A stretch of 64,000 nt of DNA, taken from assembly GCA_963662155.1 (NCBI GenBank), contig OY759261.1, positions 40,481,996-40,545,995 on the forward strand. Reading direction: 5' to 3'. The stretch comes from Lamellibrachia columna (taxonomy: Eukaryota; Annelida; Polychaeta; Sabellida; Siboglinidae). The notes beneath the pieces were generated by a model. It was given only the letters and a program-made list of their open reading frames with translations, had not been told where the DNA came from and did no database searches. Shown here piece after piece: positions 1 through 11,057 of this stretch. Each line of letters opens with the position of its first letter. The first letter of the stretch is position 1. Made by a program: the position numbers and the translations under genes.

Positions 1-137
1 TGTTTAAATAGTTTTATTTTGCATTAATGAAGTACCCATGCAAACTATGTGTGCGATATTTATCTTTAATTATATTCGGAATGTCATTTAAGATATATAC
101 TAGATTTATTCGAATGCATCTCTTTGTATATTCATAA

Positions 138-533
138 TTAGTTCTTGAAATTACAACATTTCTTCTGCGACATGTTGATACATTCAAACATGTTCGCCGC
201 TTTATCCATCGCACCCTCTTCTTCGCGATGTGCGTCATCCGCGGAAGTCTCCTCGAGATCATCATTGTCACCACCAACTTCTTCCACAGTGCTAGTAGAA
301 TTCACTAGACTGGCACGGTCAACACTTGTTGTTGTTGTTGTTGTTGATAGCGGGTTCAACACGAGTTCATCGTCGCTGTCAGTGCCACTGTCACTTACTG
401 CGACGTCGCTGTCAAGTTCAGAAGTTGGCAGACATAAGTAATCTTCTATCACTTCCCCCACCGCTGAACTGTCACTAATACCACATTTCGAAGCTTCTTT
501 TAATAGTTGTGGTATCTGCGTAGCTCGATCCAT
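138..533 (-). CDS. Small acidic hypothetical protein, 131 aa
   Basis: The ORF is open from an ATG with a TATA-like box about 20 bases upstream to a stop at 138. The N-terminus has an amphipathic-looking stretch, the middle is acidic (SDSGTDSDDE) with a Ser/Thr-rich run (a short GTT codon run on the plus strand), and the end is Asp/Glu rich. I do not recognise a family. Acidic leaders like this occur in DNA-transposon proteins and in host nuclear proteins, so both are possible. A second, partial copy of its C-terminal part (DDLEETSADDAHREEEGAMD) lies on the plus strand near 24.95-25.05 kb, so the sequence is dispersed, which favours a mobile or duplicated origin. Confidence 0.4.
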   Translation of the reverse strand: MDRATQIPQLLKEASKCGISDSSAVGEVIEDYLCLPTSELDSDVAVSDSGTDSDDELVLNPLSTTTTTTSVDRASLVNSTSTVEEVGGDNDDLEETSADDAHREEEGAMDKAANMFECINMSQKKCCNFKN

Positions 534-550
534 AATTGTGAAATGATCTA

Positions 551-560
551 TTTATATAAA
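551..560 (-). promoter_or_regulatory. TATA-like box
   Basis: TTTATATAAA lies roughly 20 bases upstream of the ATG of the acidic ORF on the minus strand. It is short and AT-rich sequence is common here, so this is only suggestive. Confidence 0.3.
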
Positions 561-810
561 GCTAAAAACTTGGTTAAATTCAATGCACGACGCTAGACGA
601 TAGAACGATGTTTACTTGACAACCTGAGATGAACTCGGAGATTCCGGGTCAACCTCGCTGTGACATCATAATCAGTGAATCGCAGGCTAAGGCGGAGACC
701 ACGTGACGCAAGTAGCAACGCACTTGCCATTTTGTTTATTAGAATAAGTCGCCTGTGCTTGGCTTACAATTATAGCATGGTTAACGGGGACGACATATTT
801 AGGGGACGAC

Positions 811-992
<182 letters not shown>

Positions 993-1524
993 TCAATAAT
1001 ATACATGCGAAATGTGTTTCTACTGTCACCTCCTTATATATTCGAAAATACATAATTTGAAATGAAATTATTGAATAAAATAACCAACTTTTACAGCATC
1101 AGCAGGCTGTATACAGTGCATTTTGGTAAACTAATAAATCAGCCAAAGAAAATCGCCGTAAACCAACATTGGCTTTAAGCAAGTGTAATATTGGATGTAT
1201 GGTAGAGTGTTTTGACATCGGTTCGTGTAGCGTCGTACATATGTGTTTTGAGATCACCGCTGGTGACGAGCCAGAAAGATGTGCTTTTGAAAACTCGTTT
1301 ACACAACTAGGGCATGGCGGGTTTTCAAGAGCACAGGACTGTCAATCGAGAGACCGGGACTCGAGTCAATCGAGAGACCGGAGCTCGTGTTCACCTGGTG
1401 GCGTTTCGAAATTCCGGCAATTTCGTCTACATCACTTTGCATCAGTTAATGAGTACCTGACAATTTACAATGGTGAGTGAGATGGATGGGGCAAGACGTT
1501 TTTTAGTACTACTATTTTTCAAAT

Positions 1525-1685
1525 GCAACTCAGCTTGTTTTTGTATTTACTGAAAACGGTGTTCCAATGGGTTGTTTTCAACGATTGGAGTTGAGCAGGC
1601 ATGTACAATAACAGTAATCGCAGGCTGCCATGTTGTAAAATGGTTGCCACACCACATATATGTCCATAATGTGAACACATTAAAG
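1525..1685. repeat. Dispersed repeat, copy 1
   Basis: This segment, ending in a GCCATGTTGTAAAATGG core, is similar to 13,225-13,345 (GCCATTTTGTAAAATGG core); the head of the latter recurs again near 13,980-14,035. Three partial copies in one window indicate an interspersed repeat, type unknown. Confidence 0.5.
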
Positions 1686-1729
1686 ACATTCCACCTTTAA
1701 TGATGTACAATTTCTAAGTTTTTCTTAGG

Positions 1730-1985
1730 GGCCGCGCTGCCCGAGATTAATCTCGTCGTCCCAACCTCCTACGACATTCCTGTGGCCGAAAGAGAGTGCA
1801 CCAACGAGCTGGTGATCGCCACAGTGAATGAGAAGATGGGACTGAAACTCACAGTTGCACAGCTGAAGCGCAGCCACCACCATGATCCCGAGCAGCACCA
1901 ACACGGTCTCCCCCAGAAACGCACAATTATTGTGCGTTCTCGTCTGACTGAATGGTCTCGTCGAGGTCAGCCACTGCTGGCCTAG
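1730..1985 (+). pseudogene. Possible LINE ORF1 fragment
   Basis: The plus frame reads through to a stop at 1985 and contains a pattern resembling the end of the RNA-binding domain of L1-type ORF1 proteins: a helix with NEKMGLKL, a motif where HR-G would stand (KRSHHH), then RTIIVRS in the place of RpIIVrF. It begins just after a pyrimidine-rich TTTTTCTTAG. No other part of such an element is visible nearby. A minus-strand ORF of 173 aa covers the same bases but has no recognisable features and looks like a shadow. Confidence 0.35.
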
Positions 1986-2559
1986 CTGTTCATTATCATG
2001 TCCCGTGTCGCCTCGGTTATTATTCTCGGGCCATGAGTTCTCCTCAAGGTTTTTGTCGGCAGGGAACGACCTCGGCTTCTTGCCAAGAGACGCCAGCATC
2101 ACGTTTCTCTCTCCGGTGTGTTTCATCGCACTCCCTCCCTTGACTTCTGATGGCAGGTTGCTGCTCGAAGATAGCATTTGCGTGTAGTAGAAATGCATAA
2201 TAAATAAAATCTTGATTTTCGCACATTTTAAATGGCAATTGTACATTCTTTAAAATACAGTAATGTCCGTAATAATACAGTTGACATCATCATCGTCTAA
2301 AATATTACATCATTACATTAAAACCATTTCTGATGTCTAACATTTCCGATAAAACGTTCACAATTGGTATTGTTACGTTAGTCAAACCAGCCTGCCACAC
2401 ACGGACAATATCATACACTGACATTTCATACATTGTATCACATTCATTTAGGATATGACGGTAACTTGCGCTACAATTTGACCATGGATTTGCAATGGAC
2501 AACTTAGCAACACTGCTTATAATCGGTGAATTGTGGTTGTTAGCTTTATGAATAAATTT

Positions 2560-3834
2560 TTAGAACCTTTGCTTTAAGATTACCAGTAATGGCAAACTAT
2601 CCGATAACAATGCTATAACATCACCGTGTGTAAGCGGTGCTAGCCCCCACAACTTTCTAAGCGATTTTCGCCATGCAGTGCAAATAGTGTCAACACTCTT
2701 ACTCTGAAGATCCCATAGTGGAGCTCCATAATTAGAGCAAATACATTGCATTTTACATTCTTAATATAACCTAAATCGGTCATAAACATAATATACCCTC
2801 TCCAGAATACGGATATGTGATGGCCCAGATGTACAGCATCTTGGGTACTATACAACTCGGTGTCATTAAAAAACACAGTTCTGTTGTCGGGTTTACAATT
2901 ACGATCTCTAAAAATCAAATATCTACTCTTAGTACCGTTAAAATTTACACAGTATTCGTGTGCATATTTTTCGCATATATCGATTAAAACTTTGAGTCCA
3001 GATCTTGTGGGTGTTAGCAAAGTGATATCATCTGCGTATCCGATGCAACCCGTATAGTGGTTGCCCATGTGGCATCCCACGCCACTCTTTTCTAACGTTT
3101 CAAACAATCCATCCATGTATATGGAGAAGAGAATAGGAGAAAGGATTGCCGTTACAAGCGGTAAACTGGGATGACATACTAGAGCCCTATCTTACTTGAA
3201 GTTTTTGTTTAGTGTACATATGCAGCAGCAATCTTAATACCAGGGGTGATACCTTACTTTTTAGAAGCACTCTAAACAGCTTACAATAATTGACCCTGTC
3301 GAATGCTTTGCTGGCATCTAACATGAGTGTATACACATCACTGCCATTTGCATTATAATAACTGATTGTCTCCATCATAACATATGTGCAGTGAGTAGTG
3401 GACATAATTTGTTTAAAACCAAATTGTAAATGCGATGTTGCAAGAGCATTTTGTTCCTTAGATAGTATAACAACATCAAACAGTTTGGCAACAATGCTGC
3501 CAAGAGTAATAGCTCTAAAATTGTCGGATGTACATACTAATTGTCTCGTGTCTTTTGGTATTGAAACCATAGTTCCCACTAACATTGAGTCGGGGCTAAA
3601 ACCATGTACCAACATACTGTTAAAAATTAATGCTAACAGCACAAAGAGTATTTTCGGACCATGTATGATATGATTAGAATTGAGACCCTCTTCACCATCC
3701 GACTTACCCAGCTTCAGTCGCTGGACACCTTCGCTAACCTCATCAACTGATATATCATACGCAACATTTTCTTTAATCTGCTTGTAAATCTCTGTATTTA
3801 TAACATTCATCTCATCAACATCATATGACACACT
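2560..3834 (-). pseudogene. LINE ORF2, reverse transcriptase part
   Basis: The reverse transcriptase copies element RNA into DNA at a nicked target. Visible in order are DNFRAITL, the fingers/palm segment LDASKAFDRVNY, SPILFSIYMDGL, the catalytic motif YADDITLL, and a C-terminal domain with YGAPLWDLQSKSVDTI, typical of CR1/L2 elements in which a 'tyrosine-glycine-x-x-LWDL' block follows the thumb. There is a frame change near 3180, between the KQKLQVR segment and the SPILFSIY segment, and another before 2751. The 5' side of this piece ends exactly at the nested palindromic insertion. Confidence 0.88.
3829..3834 (+). repeat. Target-site duplication CACACT, left copy
   Basis: CACACT precedes the first base of the palindromic element and is repeated at 9731-9736. 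Deleting the insert with one copy restores an uninterrupted LINE ORF2 frame, which confirms it as a 6-bp target duplication. Confidence 0.9.
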
Positions 3835-3957
3835 AGTAGTTAGCAGAGGTTTCTGAGACCTCTTATCAAGAGCATCAAAAGATCAAAGGAAAACCACCCT
3901 AATATCGCCCACCGCTAATGAGTGAAAGCAGCACTAGACCTTGGAGCGCCCCCTGGC

Positions 3958-3982
3958 GGCGGCGGCGGCGGCGGCGGCGCAG
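3958..3982. repeat. (GGC)n tract, left arm
   Basis: About eight GGC triplets stand here; the mirrored place in the right arm (about 9580-9597) has fewer. The tract marks divergence between otherwise near-identical arms. Confidence 0.8.
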
Positions 3983-4709
3983 CGTCGCGCGCATGCGCGT
4001 GCCGCGCCCCTAGCGACCGGAGGAGGAACGAACAGTGACCGGTGGTCATCTATGATGGACATAGGAACAAAGAAAATACACGTAATATCACCCACCCACC
4101 ACCACCCACCCACCCACCCACCCACGACAACACGTGACCGTGACCTCGACGGAGTGACCAGTCCGAGTGGTTAGCTAATGACAACTGGACGTCCGAACGA
4201 CTGGAGTTAACTGTAAGCCGAAGCGTTTATCCAGCTGTGAGCCATAGCGCGAGATCAAAGGACGCTAATCTGTACAATGTAGCAAGTTAGCTGAGCTAAT
4301 AAGTGATAAACAGCAACTAAGTTGCAGTGACGACATTGATGTGGGACCGAGGCGTGTTATAGCCGGTTATATGGAGTGAACATAAGACGTGATAAAATTA
4401 AAACCGATAAAGATAAGGCGAATGTGTAATAGTTAATAAGTAGCCGACATGCATGGCTACAATATAACCGCTGGACGACGGAAATCGGACCGTTCGTTAA
4501 ATAAAATGTAGCAGGACGAAAATGGACTATGTGTAAAATATAATATGCCAACACGCAGTTGGAACAAGAATGCAATACAAGACGTGAATATGAGGTGATG
4601 CAAAATTTAATACATGAAAAATCACAAGTACAATAGAAAGAAAACGATAGTAGATATAATAATAATAATAAGAAGAAGAATAATAATAAATGTTCGTGGG
4701 TATAAGTGT

Positions 4710-5231
4710 TCAAGGAGCGGTATTGAATGCGTTCAATAGTGATCGGCGCACGCAACGAGCAGTCAGTTTGCGTGCTAACGATATTCGGAGAGACACAGAT
4801 CTACGGCGACGGAACAGTGATGCATGATGAATTGGGCCTCGGTGAAGTCGACAGAGAATAGGTGTGGGAGATGGGGCGTGTATTAGGCGTAATTCATTCA
4901 TCACAAGCTCCCAGTGCGTCATATGGGCACGGAAAGTGGCACGGAAATCGGCGTCATAGTCGTCGGCGAGGTCGGCTTCATCGTCCCACGACTCCTGCGT
5001 GGTCGAGGGGGTGCGAAAGCCAGGACCGTAGTGGAAACAGATGTCCGACATGACATGTCGCCAACGGCTGGCATGTTCGGCGAATGACGTCAGCAGATCG
5101 GCGTCGTGTAGTTGTTCTCGAAAGAGCACGGCTGCTTGACATCTCCGGCGCCGTACGCTCACATCCATCAGCTCCATGAGCACGCACGCCCAGTAAAAGC
5201 GAGGTATGCTGTAAGTAAAGGATACAATCAA
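4710..5231 (-). CDS. ORF of the palindromic element, left copy (173 aa, unknown)
   Basis: A 173-aa frame, identical by eye to the one at 8325-8846 on the opposite strand. It is rich in Arg, Ala and acidic residues and has a patch DDEADLADDYDADF with flanking Trp residues; no catalytic motif is recognised. A good splice acceptor-like ACTTACAG precedes codon 10 or so, so the real start may be an exon boundary and not the first ATG. If it is a gene it is the only one the element carries, in two copies. It may also be chance. Confidence 0.35.
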   Translation of the reverse strand: MIVSFTYSIPRFYWACVLMELMDVSVRRRRCQAAVLFREQLHDADLLTSFAEHASRWRHVMSDICFHYGPGFRTPSTTQESWDDEADLADDYDADFRATFRAHMTHWELVMNELRLIHAPSPTPILCRLHRGPIHHASLFRRRRSVSLRISLARKLTARCVRRSLLNAFNTAP

Positions 5232-7085
5232 TTGAATAAGAGTACAAGGACATTTTATTAAATATTATGCGAAAATAATGACACAATATCGTCCACAAAC
5301 GTTAGACAGAAGACACTAAAGTCTCTTGCCATACGCATATTTTCGTTATATGTCAATATTGTTAAATAGTGCGCTCTTACACTTTACCCATAACTCCTAC
5401 AGTGTACCCATAATTCCTACAATTTACCCATAATTCCTACAATTTACCCATAAGTCTCCTATTGAATAAGAGTACAAGGACATTTTATTAAATATTTGAA
5501 AATAATGACAAAATATCGTCCACAAACGTTAGACAGATGACTCTAAAGTCTCTTGCCATACGCATATTTTTGGTATATGTCAATATTGTTAAATAGTGCG
5601 CTCTTACACTTTACCCATACCTCCTACAGTTTACCCATAATTCCTACAATTTACCCATAATTCTCCTATTGAATAAGAGTACAAGGACATTTTATTAAAT
5701 ATGTGAAAATAATGACACAATATCGGCCACAACCGTTAGACAGAGGACTCTAAAGTCTCATGCCATACGCATATTTTCGTTATAATTATGTCAATATTGT
5801 TAAATAGTGCGCTCTTACACTTTACCCATAACTCCTACAGTTTACCCATAATTCCTACAATTTGCCCATAATTCTCCTATTGAATAAGAGTACAAGGACA
5901 TTTTATTAAATATGTGAAAATAATGACACAATATCGTCCACAAACGTTAGACAGAAGACTCTAAAGTCTCTTGCCATACGCATATTTTCGTTATAATTAT
6001 GTCAATATTGTTAAATAGTGCGCTCTTACACTTTACCCATAACTCCTACAGTTTACCCATAATTCCTACAATTTACCCATAATTCCTACAATTTACCCAT
6101 AATTCCTACAATTTACCCATAAGTCTCCTATTGAATAAGAGTACAAGGACATTTTATTAAATATTTGAAAATAATGACAAAATATCGTCCACAAACGTTA
6201 GACAGAGGACTCTAAAGTCTCTTGCCATACGCATATTTTTGTTATATGTCAATATTGTTAAATAGTGCGCTCTTACACTTTACCCATACCTCCTACAGTT
6301 TACCCATAATTCCTACAATTTACCCATAATTCTCCTATTGAATAAGAGTACAAGGACATTTTATTAAATATGTGAAAATAATGACACAATATCGGCCACA
6401 ACCGTTAGACAGAGGACTCTAAAGTCTCATGCCATACGCATATTTTCGTTATAATTATGTCAATATTGTTAAATAGTGCGCTCTTACACTTTACCCATAA
6501 CTCCTACAGTTTACCCATAATTCCTACAATTTGCCCATAATTCTCCTATTGAATAAGAGTACAAGGACATTTTATTAAATATGTGAAAATAATGACACAA
6601 TATCGTCCACAAACGTTAGACAGAAGACTCTAAAGTCTCTTGCCATACGCATATTTTCGTTATATGTCAATATTGTTAAATAGTGCGCTCTTACACTTTA
6701 CCCATAACTCCTACAGTTTACCCATAATTCCTACAATTTACCCATAATTCCTACAATTTACCCATAATTCCTACAATTTACCCATAAGTCTCCTATTGAA
6801 TAAGAGTACAAGGACATTTTATTAAATATTTGAAAATAATGACAAAATATCGTCCACAAACGTTAGACAGAGGACTCTAAAGTCTCTTGCCATACGCATA
6901 TTTTTGTTATATGTCAATATTGTTAAATAGTGCGCTCTTACACTTTACCCATACCTCCTACAGTTTACCCATAATTCCTACAATTTACCCATAATTCTCC
7001 TATTGAATAAGAGTACAAGGACATTTTATTAAATATGTGAAAATAATGACACAATATCGTCCACAAACGTTAGACAGAGGACTCT
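5222..7085. repeat. Satellite with higher-order structure, left arm
   Basis: Units of about 207, 212 and 250 bases begin ATTGAATAAGAGTACAAGG (5460, 5667, 5879, 6130, 6337, 6548, 6794, 7002) and end in runs of the 15-base motif TTCCTACAATTTACC. The three lengths recur in order, giving a higher-order period near 665-670 bases. Differences between units (TTTACCC/TTTGCCC, cgtcc/cggcc, 1-3 motif copies) follow the same period. Confidence 0.9.
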
Positions 7086-8325
7086 AACAATATTGACATA
7101 ATTATAACGAAAATATGCGTATGGCATGAGACTTTAGAGTCCTCTGTCTAACGGTTGTGGCCGATATTGTGTCATTATTTTCACATATTTAATAAAATGT
7201 CCTTGTACTCTTATTCAATAGGAGAATTATGGGTAAATTGTAGGAATTATGGGTAAACTGTAGGAGGTATGGGTAAAGTGTAAGAGCGCACTATTTAACA
7301 ATATTGACATATAACAAAAATATGCGTATGGCAAGAGACTTTAGAGTCCTCTGTCTAACGTTTGTGGACGATATTTTGTCATTATTTTCAAATATTTAAT
7401 AAAATGTCCTTGTACTCTTATTCAATAGGAGACTTATGGGTAAATTGTAGGAATTATGGGTAAATTGTAGGAATTATGGGTAAATTGTAGGAATTATGGG
7501 TAAACTGTAGGAGTTATGGGTAAAGTGTAAGAGCGCACTATTTAACAATATTGACATAATTATAACGAAAATATGCGTATGGCAAGAGACTTTAGAGTCT
7601 TCTGTCTAACGTTTGTGGACGATATTGTGTCATTATTTTCACATATTTAATAAAATGTCCTTGTACTCTTATTCAATAGGAGAATTATGGGCAAATTGTA
7701 GGAATTATGGGTAAACTGTAGGAGTTATGGGTAAAGTGTAAGAGCGCACTATTTAACAATATTGACATAATTATAACGAAAATATGCGTATGGCATGAGA
7801 CTTTAGAGTCCTCTGTCTAACGGTTGTGGCCGATATTGTGTCATTATTTTCACATATTTAATAAAATGTCCTTGTACTCTTATTCAATAGGAGAATTATG
7901 GGTAAATTGTAGGAATTATGGGTAAACTGTAGGAGGTATGGGTAAAGTGTAAGAGCGCACTATTTAACAATATTGACATATACCAAAAATATGCGTATGG
8001 CAAGAGACTTTAGAGTCATCTGTCTAACGTTTGTGGACGATATTTTGTCATTATTTTCAAATATTTAATAAAATGTCCTTGTACTCTTATTCAATAGGAG
8101 ACTTATGGGTAAATTGTAGGAATTATGGGTAAATTGTAGGAATTATGGGTACACTGTAGGAGTTATGGGTAAAGTGTAAGAGCGCACTATTTAACAATAT
8201 TGACATATAACGAAAATATGCGTATGGCAAGAGACTTTAGTGTCTTCTGTCTAACGTTTGTGGACGATATTGTGTCATTATTTTCGCATAATATTTAATA
8301 AAATGTCCTTGTACTCTTATTCAAT
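7086..8325. repeat. Satellite, right arm (inverted)
   Basis: This is the same satellite in reverse orientation, with fewer units than the left arm (about 1.24 kb against 1.86 kb). The inversion point is at about 7085, where CTCTAA meets CAATATTGACATAATTATAACG without a unique spacer. Confidence 0.9.
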
Positions 8326-8846
8326 TGATTGTATCCTTTACTTACAGCATACCTCGCTTTTACTGGGCGTGCGTGCTCATGGAGCTGATGGATGTGAGCG
8401 TACGGCGCCGGAGATGTCAAGCAGCCGTGCTCTTTCGAGAACAACTACACGACGCCGATCTGCTGACGTCATTCGCCGAACATGCCAGCCGTTGGCGACA
8501 TGTCATGTCGGACATCTGTTTCCACTACGGTCCTGGCTTTCGCACCCCCTCGACCACGCAGGAGTCGTGGGACGATGAAGCCGACCTCGCCGACGACTAT
8601 GACGCCGATTTCCGTGCCACTTTCCGTGCCCATATGACGCACTGGGAGCTTGTGATGAATGAATTACGCCTAATACACGCCCCATCTCCCACACCTATTC
8701 TCTGTCGACTTCACCGAGGCCCAATTCATCATGCATCACTGTTCCGTCGCCGTAGATCTGTGTCTCTCCGAATATCGTTAGCACGCAAACTGACTGCTCG
8801 TTGCGTGCGCCGATCACTATTGAACGCATTCAATACCGCTCCTTGA
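8325..8846 (+). CDS. ORF of the palindromic element, right copy (173 aa, unknown)
   Basis: Mirror copy of the ORF at 4710-5231; no amino-acid difference was seen. Complete identity of a 173-aa frame in two arms suggests either a recent origin of the palindrome or gene conversion between arms. ACTTACAG just inside the frame could be a 3' splice site. Function unknown. Confidence 0.35.
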   Translation: MIVSFTYSIPRFYWACVLMELMDVSVRRRRCQAAVLFREQLHDADLLTSFAEHASRWRHVMSDICFHYGPGFRTPSTTQESWDDEADLADDYDADFRATFRAHMTHWELVMNELRLIHAPSPTPILCRLHRGPIHHASLFRRRRSVSLRISLARKLTARCVRRSLLNAFNTAP

Positions 8847-9730
8847 ACACTTATACCCACGAACATTTATTATTATTCTTCTTCTTATTATTATTATTAT
8901 ATCTACTATCGTTTTCTTTCTATTGTACTTGTGATTTTTCATGTATTAAATTTTGCATCACCTCATATTCACGTCTTGTATTGCATTCTTGTTCCAACTG
9001 CGTGTTGGCATATTATATTTTACACATAGTCCATTTTCGTCCTGCTACATTTTATTTAACGAACGGTCCGATTTCCGTCGTCCAGCGGTTATATTGTAGC
9101 CATGCATGTCGGCTACTTATTAACTATTACACATTCGCCTTATCTTTATCGGTTTTAATTTTATCACGTCTTATGTTCACTCCATATAACCGGCTATAAC
9201 ACGCCTCGGTCCCACATCAATGTCGTCACTGCAACTTAGTTGCTGTTTATCACTTATTAGCTCAGCTAACTTGCTACATTGTACAGATTAGCGTCCTTTG
9301 ATCTCGCGCTATGGCTCACAGCTGGATAAACGCTTCGGCTTACAGTTAACTCCAGTCGTTCGGACGTCCAGTTGTCATTAGCTAACCACTCGGACTGGTC
9401 ACTCCGTCGAGGTCACGGTCACGTGTTGTCGTGGGTGGGTGGGTGGGTGGGTGGTGGTGGGTGGGTGATATTACGTGTATTTTCTTTGTTCCTATGTCCA
9501 TCATAGATGACCACCGGTCACTGTTCGTTCCTCCTCCGGTCGCTAGGGGCGCGGCACGCGCATGCGCGCGACGCTGAGCCGCCGCCGCCGCCGCCAGGGG
9601 GCGCTCCAAGGTCTAGTGCTGCTTTCTGATTGGCTGCGCGCACTCATTAGCGGTGGGCGATATTAGGGTGGTTTTCCTTTGATCTTTTGATGCTCTTGAT
9701 AAGAGGTCCCAAAAACCTCTGCTAACTACT

Positions 9731-9736
9731 CACACT
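9731..9736 (+). repeat. Target-site duplication CACACT, right copy
   Basis: Second copy of the 6-bp duplication, directly after the CTGCTAACTACT end of the element and inside the LINE ORF2 codons for ...YNSV. Confidence 0.9.
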
Positions 9737-11045
9737 GTTGTAGAGGTGATTATATTTATCGGAAAAAAGTTCTTCATCACCCACCACACCATCAATACTT
9801 GAAGGCAATAATTTATTTCTGCCCTTTATCCGGCGCACATCAGACCACAAGTCCCGGTTTCTATTTTCGCTAATGGCTTCAGCCATCTTAGTAGTACGAA
9901 TTCTGTCATCCTCTCTCATAATATGTCTAACAGCCTTATGATACCGAGCTCTTGTTATACGTCTCATTTCTGTAATGTCACCCTGGTGAGGCTTTCCCAC
10001 AGCTCGCCACTGTCGATGCCAGAATATAGCCTCCTACTTTAAGTGTTCAACTTCTTTAGACCACCCAGGAAGTTTCCTTCTGCCACCACCTGAATTAAGG
10101 TTGTTTTTAGGACAGGTGTTGGTATACATTCTGACGGTTCTATACACATATTTAGTATGTCATTGTATACTCTAGATAATTCGTTATCATGTTTTTTACA
10201 CATTACATTCTTACACAGCAAAGCCTCTTCGTCGTATTGTAAACAGTAGATCACTACTGTATTGGTTAATGAGTTCAGTACTGGCTTTATGCCATGCTAG
10301 TTTGCGGCAATAGTTCCTTTCGAACATGTGGTCTACATTTATATCCAACCTAACTTTAAGTGGTACATAGTCAGAAAACAACAAGTTGTTTATAATAGCA
10401 CATTCAAGTACCTTCTGTCCTAAATTTGCCGTGGTTAAAAAATGATCGATTCTGGAGGTCAAACCGTTTGGACTTACATAAGTATATGGCACTTGCGCAT
10501 CTGGAGCATCTAAACATACCGTAAGATTAAAATCATATAAAAACCTTCCGTAATGCATATGCGTGAGACGTATTCCTAGTTAAGTCTGTATTCATGTCAC
10601 CCCCGTATATGACGTGAGCGGGGTTGTGCGTGTGTATGACGTGAGCGGGGTTGTACGTGTGTATGACGTGAGCTGGGTTGTACGTGTGTATTAACTGCTG
10701 TATTTCACCTAACACGTCCATATATTCCGCAAATTTATCGTCTTCCGACCAGCCATCGCACGGCATGTATACATTAAGGCACATGATTTCACAGTTGTTA
10801 ATTTGAACCATAATCCCACATAACCTCACGTGATTGCATTTGCGCTCTTTCACTGCAAACTTAAGTGATAATTTCCACAGGATTGCACATCCTCCGTATG
10901 GGCGTCCTTCCCTGGCAATACATTCATCCATGGAGCTCTTACCAGTTATTGCCATACTGTCACCTAATTTGGAGGAGTGGAGCATTGAACGTTATTGCAA
11001 AGATTCACACAGTGATACAACATCATTATTACTGATGGATTCAAT
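9737..11045 (-). pseudogene. LINE ORF2, endonuclease and linker
   Basis: The endonuclease nicks target DNA for LINE insertion. The frame carries the APE-family signatures GRPYGGCAILW, LNVYMPCD, YGGDMNTDL (the GDFN-like block) and SRIDHFL (the catalytic SDH-like block), then a linker ending YNHLYNSV at the nested insertion. Between the VYMPCD and GGDMN blocks, a 9-aa segment (HTYNPAHVI) is repeated three times (27 bases each, about 10,600-10,690), which no functional endonuclease of the family is known to have. A stop lies near the N-terminus, and frame changes occur near 10,560, 10,230 and 10,010. Confidence 0.85.
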
Positions 11046-11057
11046 CTTTCTTTTAAC

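Larger units (their letters stand above)
3835..9730. mobile_element. 5.9-kb palindromic DNA element, non-autonomous, Polinton/Maverick-like ends
   Basis: The element starts AGTAGTTAGCAG and ends CTGCTAACTACT. The left arm (3835-about 7085) is the reverse complement of the right arm (about 7086-9730) with few differences: 15 bases and a few GGC triplets differ near the outer ends, and the left arm has one extra group of satellite units. Each arm holds an outer unique part of 1.4 kb with one ORF and an inner satellite. A 6-bp target duplication and AG..CT ends match Polintons/Mavericks, but no polymerase, integrase or capsid gene is present. It could be a foldback derivative of such an element or an unrelated family. 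The target duplication argues against an assembly artefact. Confidence 0.8.

Noticed and set aside
1725..2246. 173-aa minus ORF
   Set aside because: No domain features; the plus frame over the same bases looks more like an ORF1 fragment.
3835..9730. Palindrome as a pure assembly artefact
   Set aside because: The arms differ at their outer ends and in satellite length, and the insert is bounded by a target duplication that restores a LINE frame, which an artefact would not produce.
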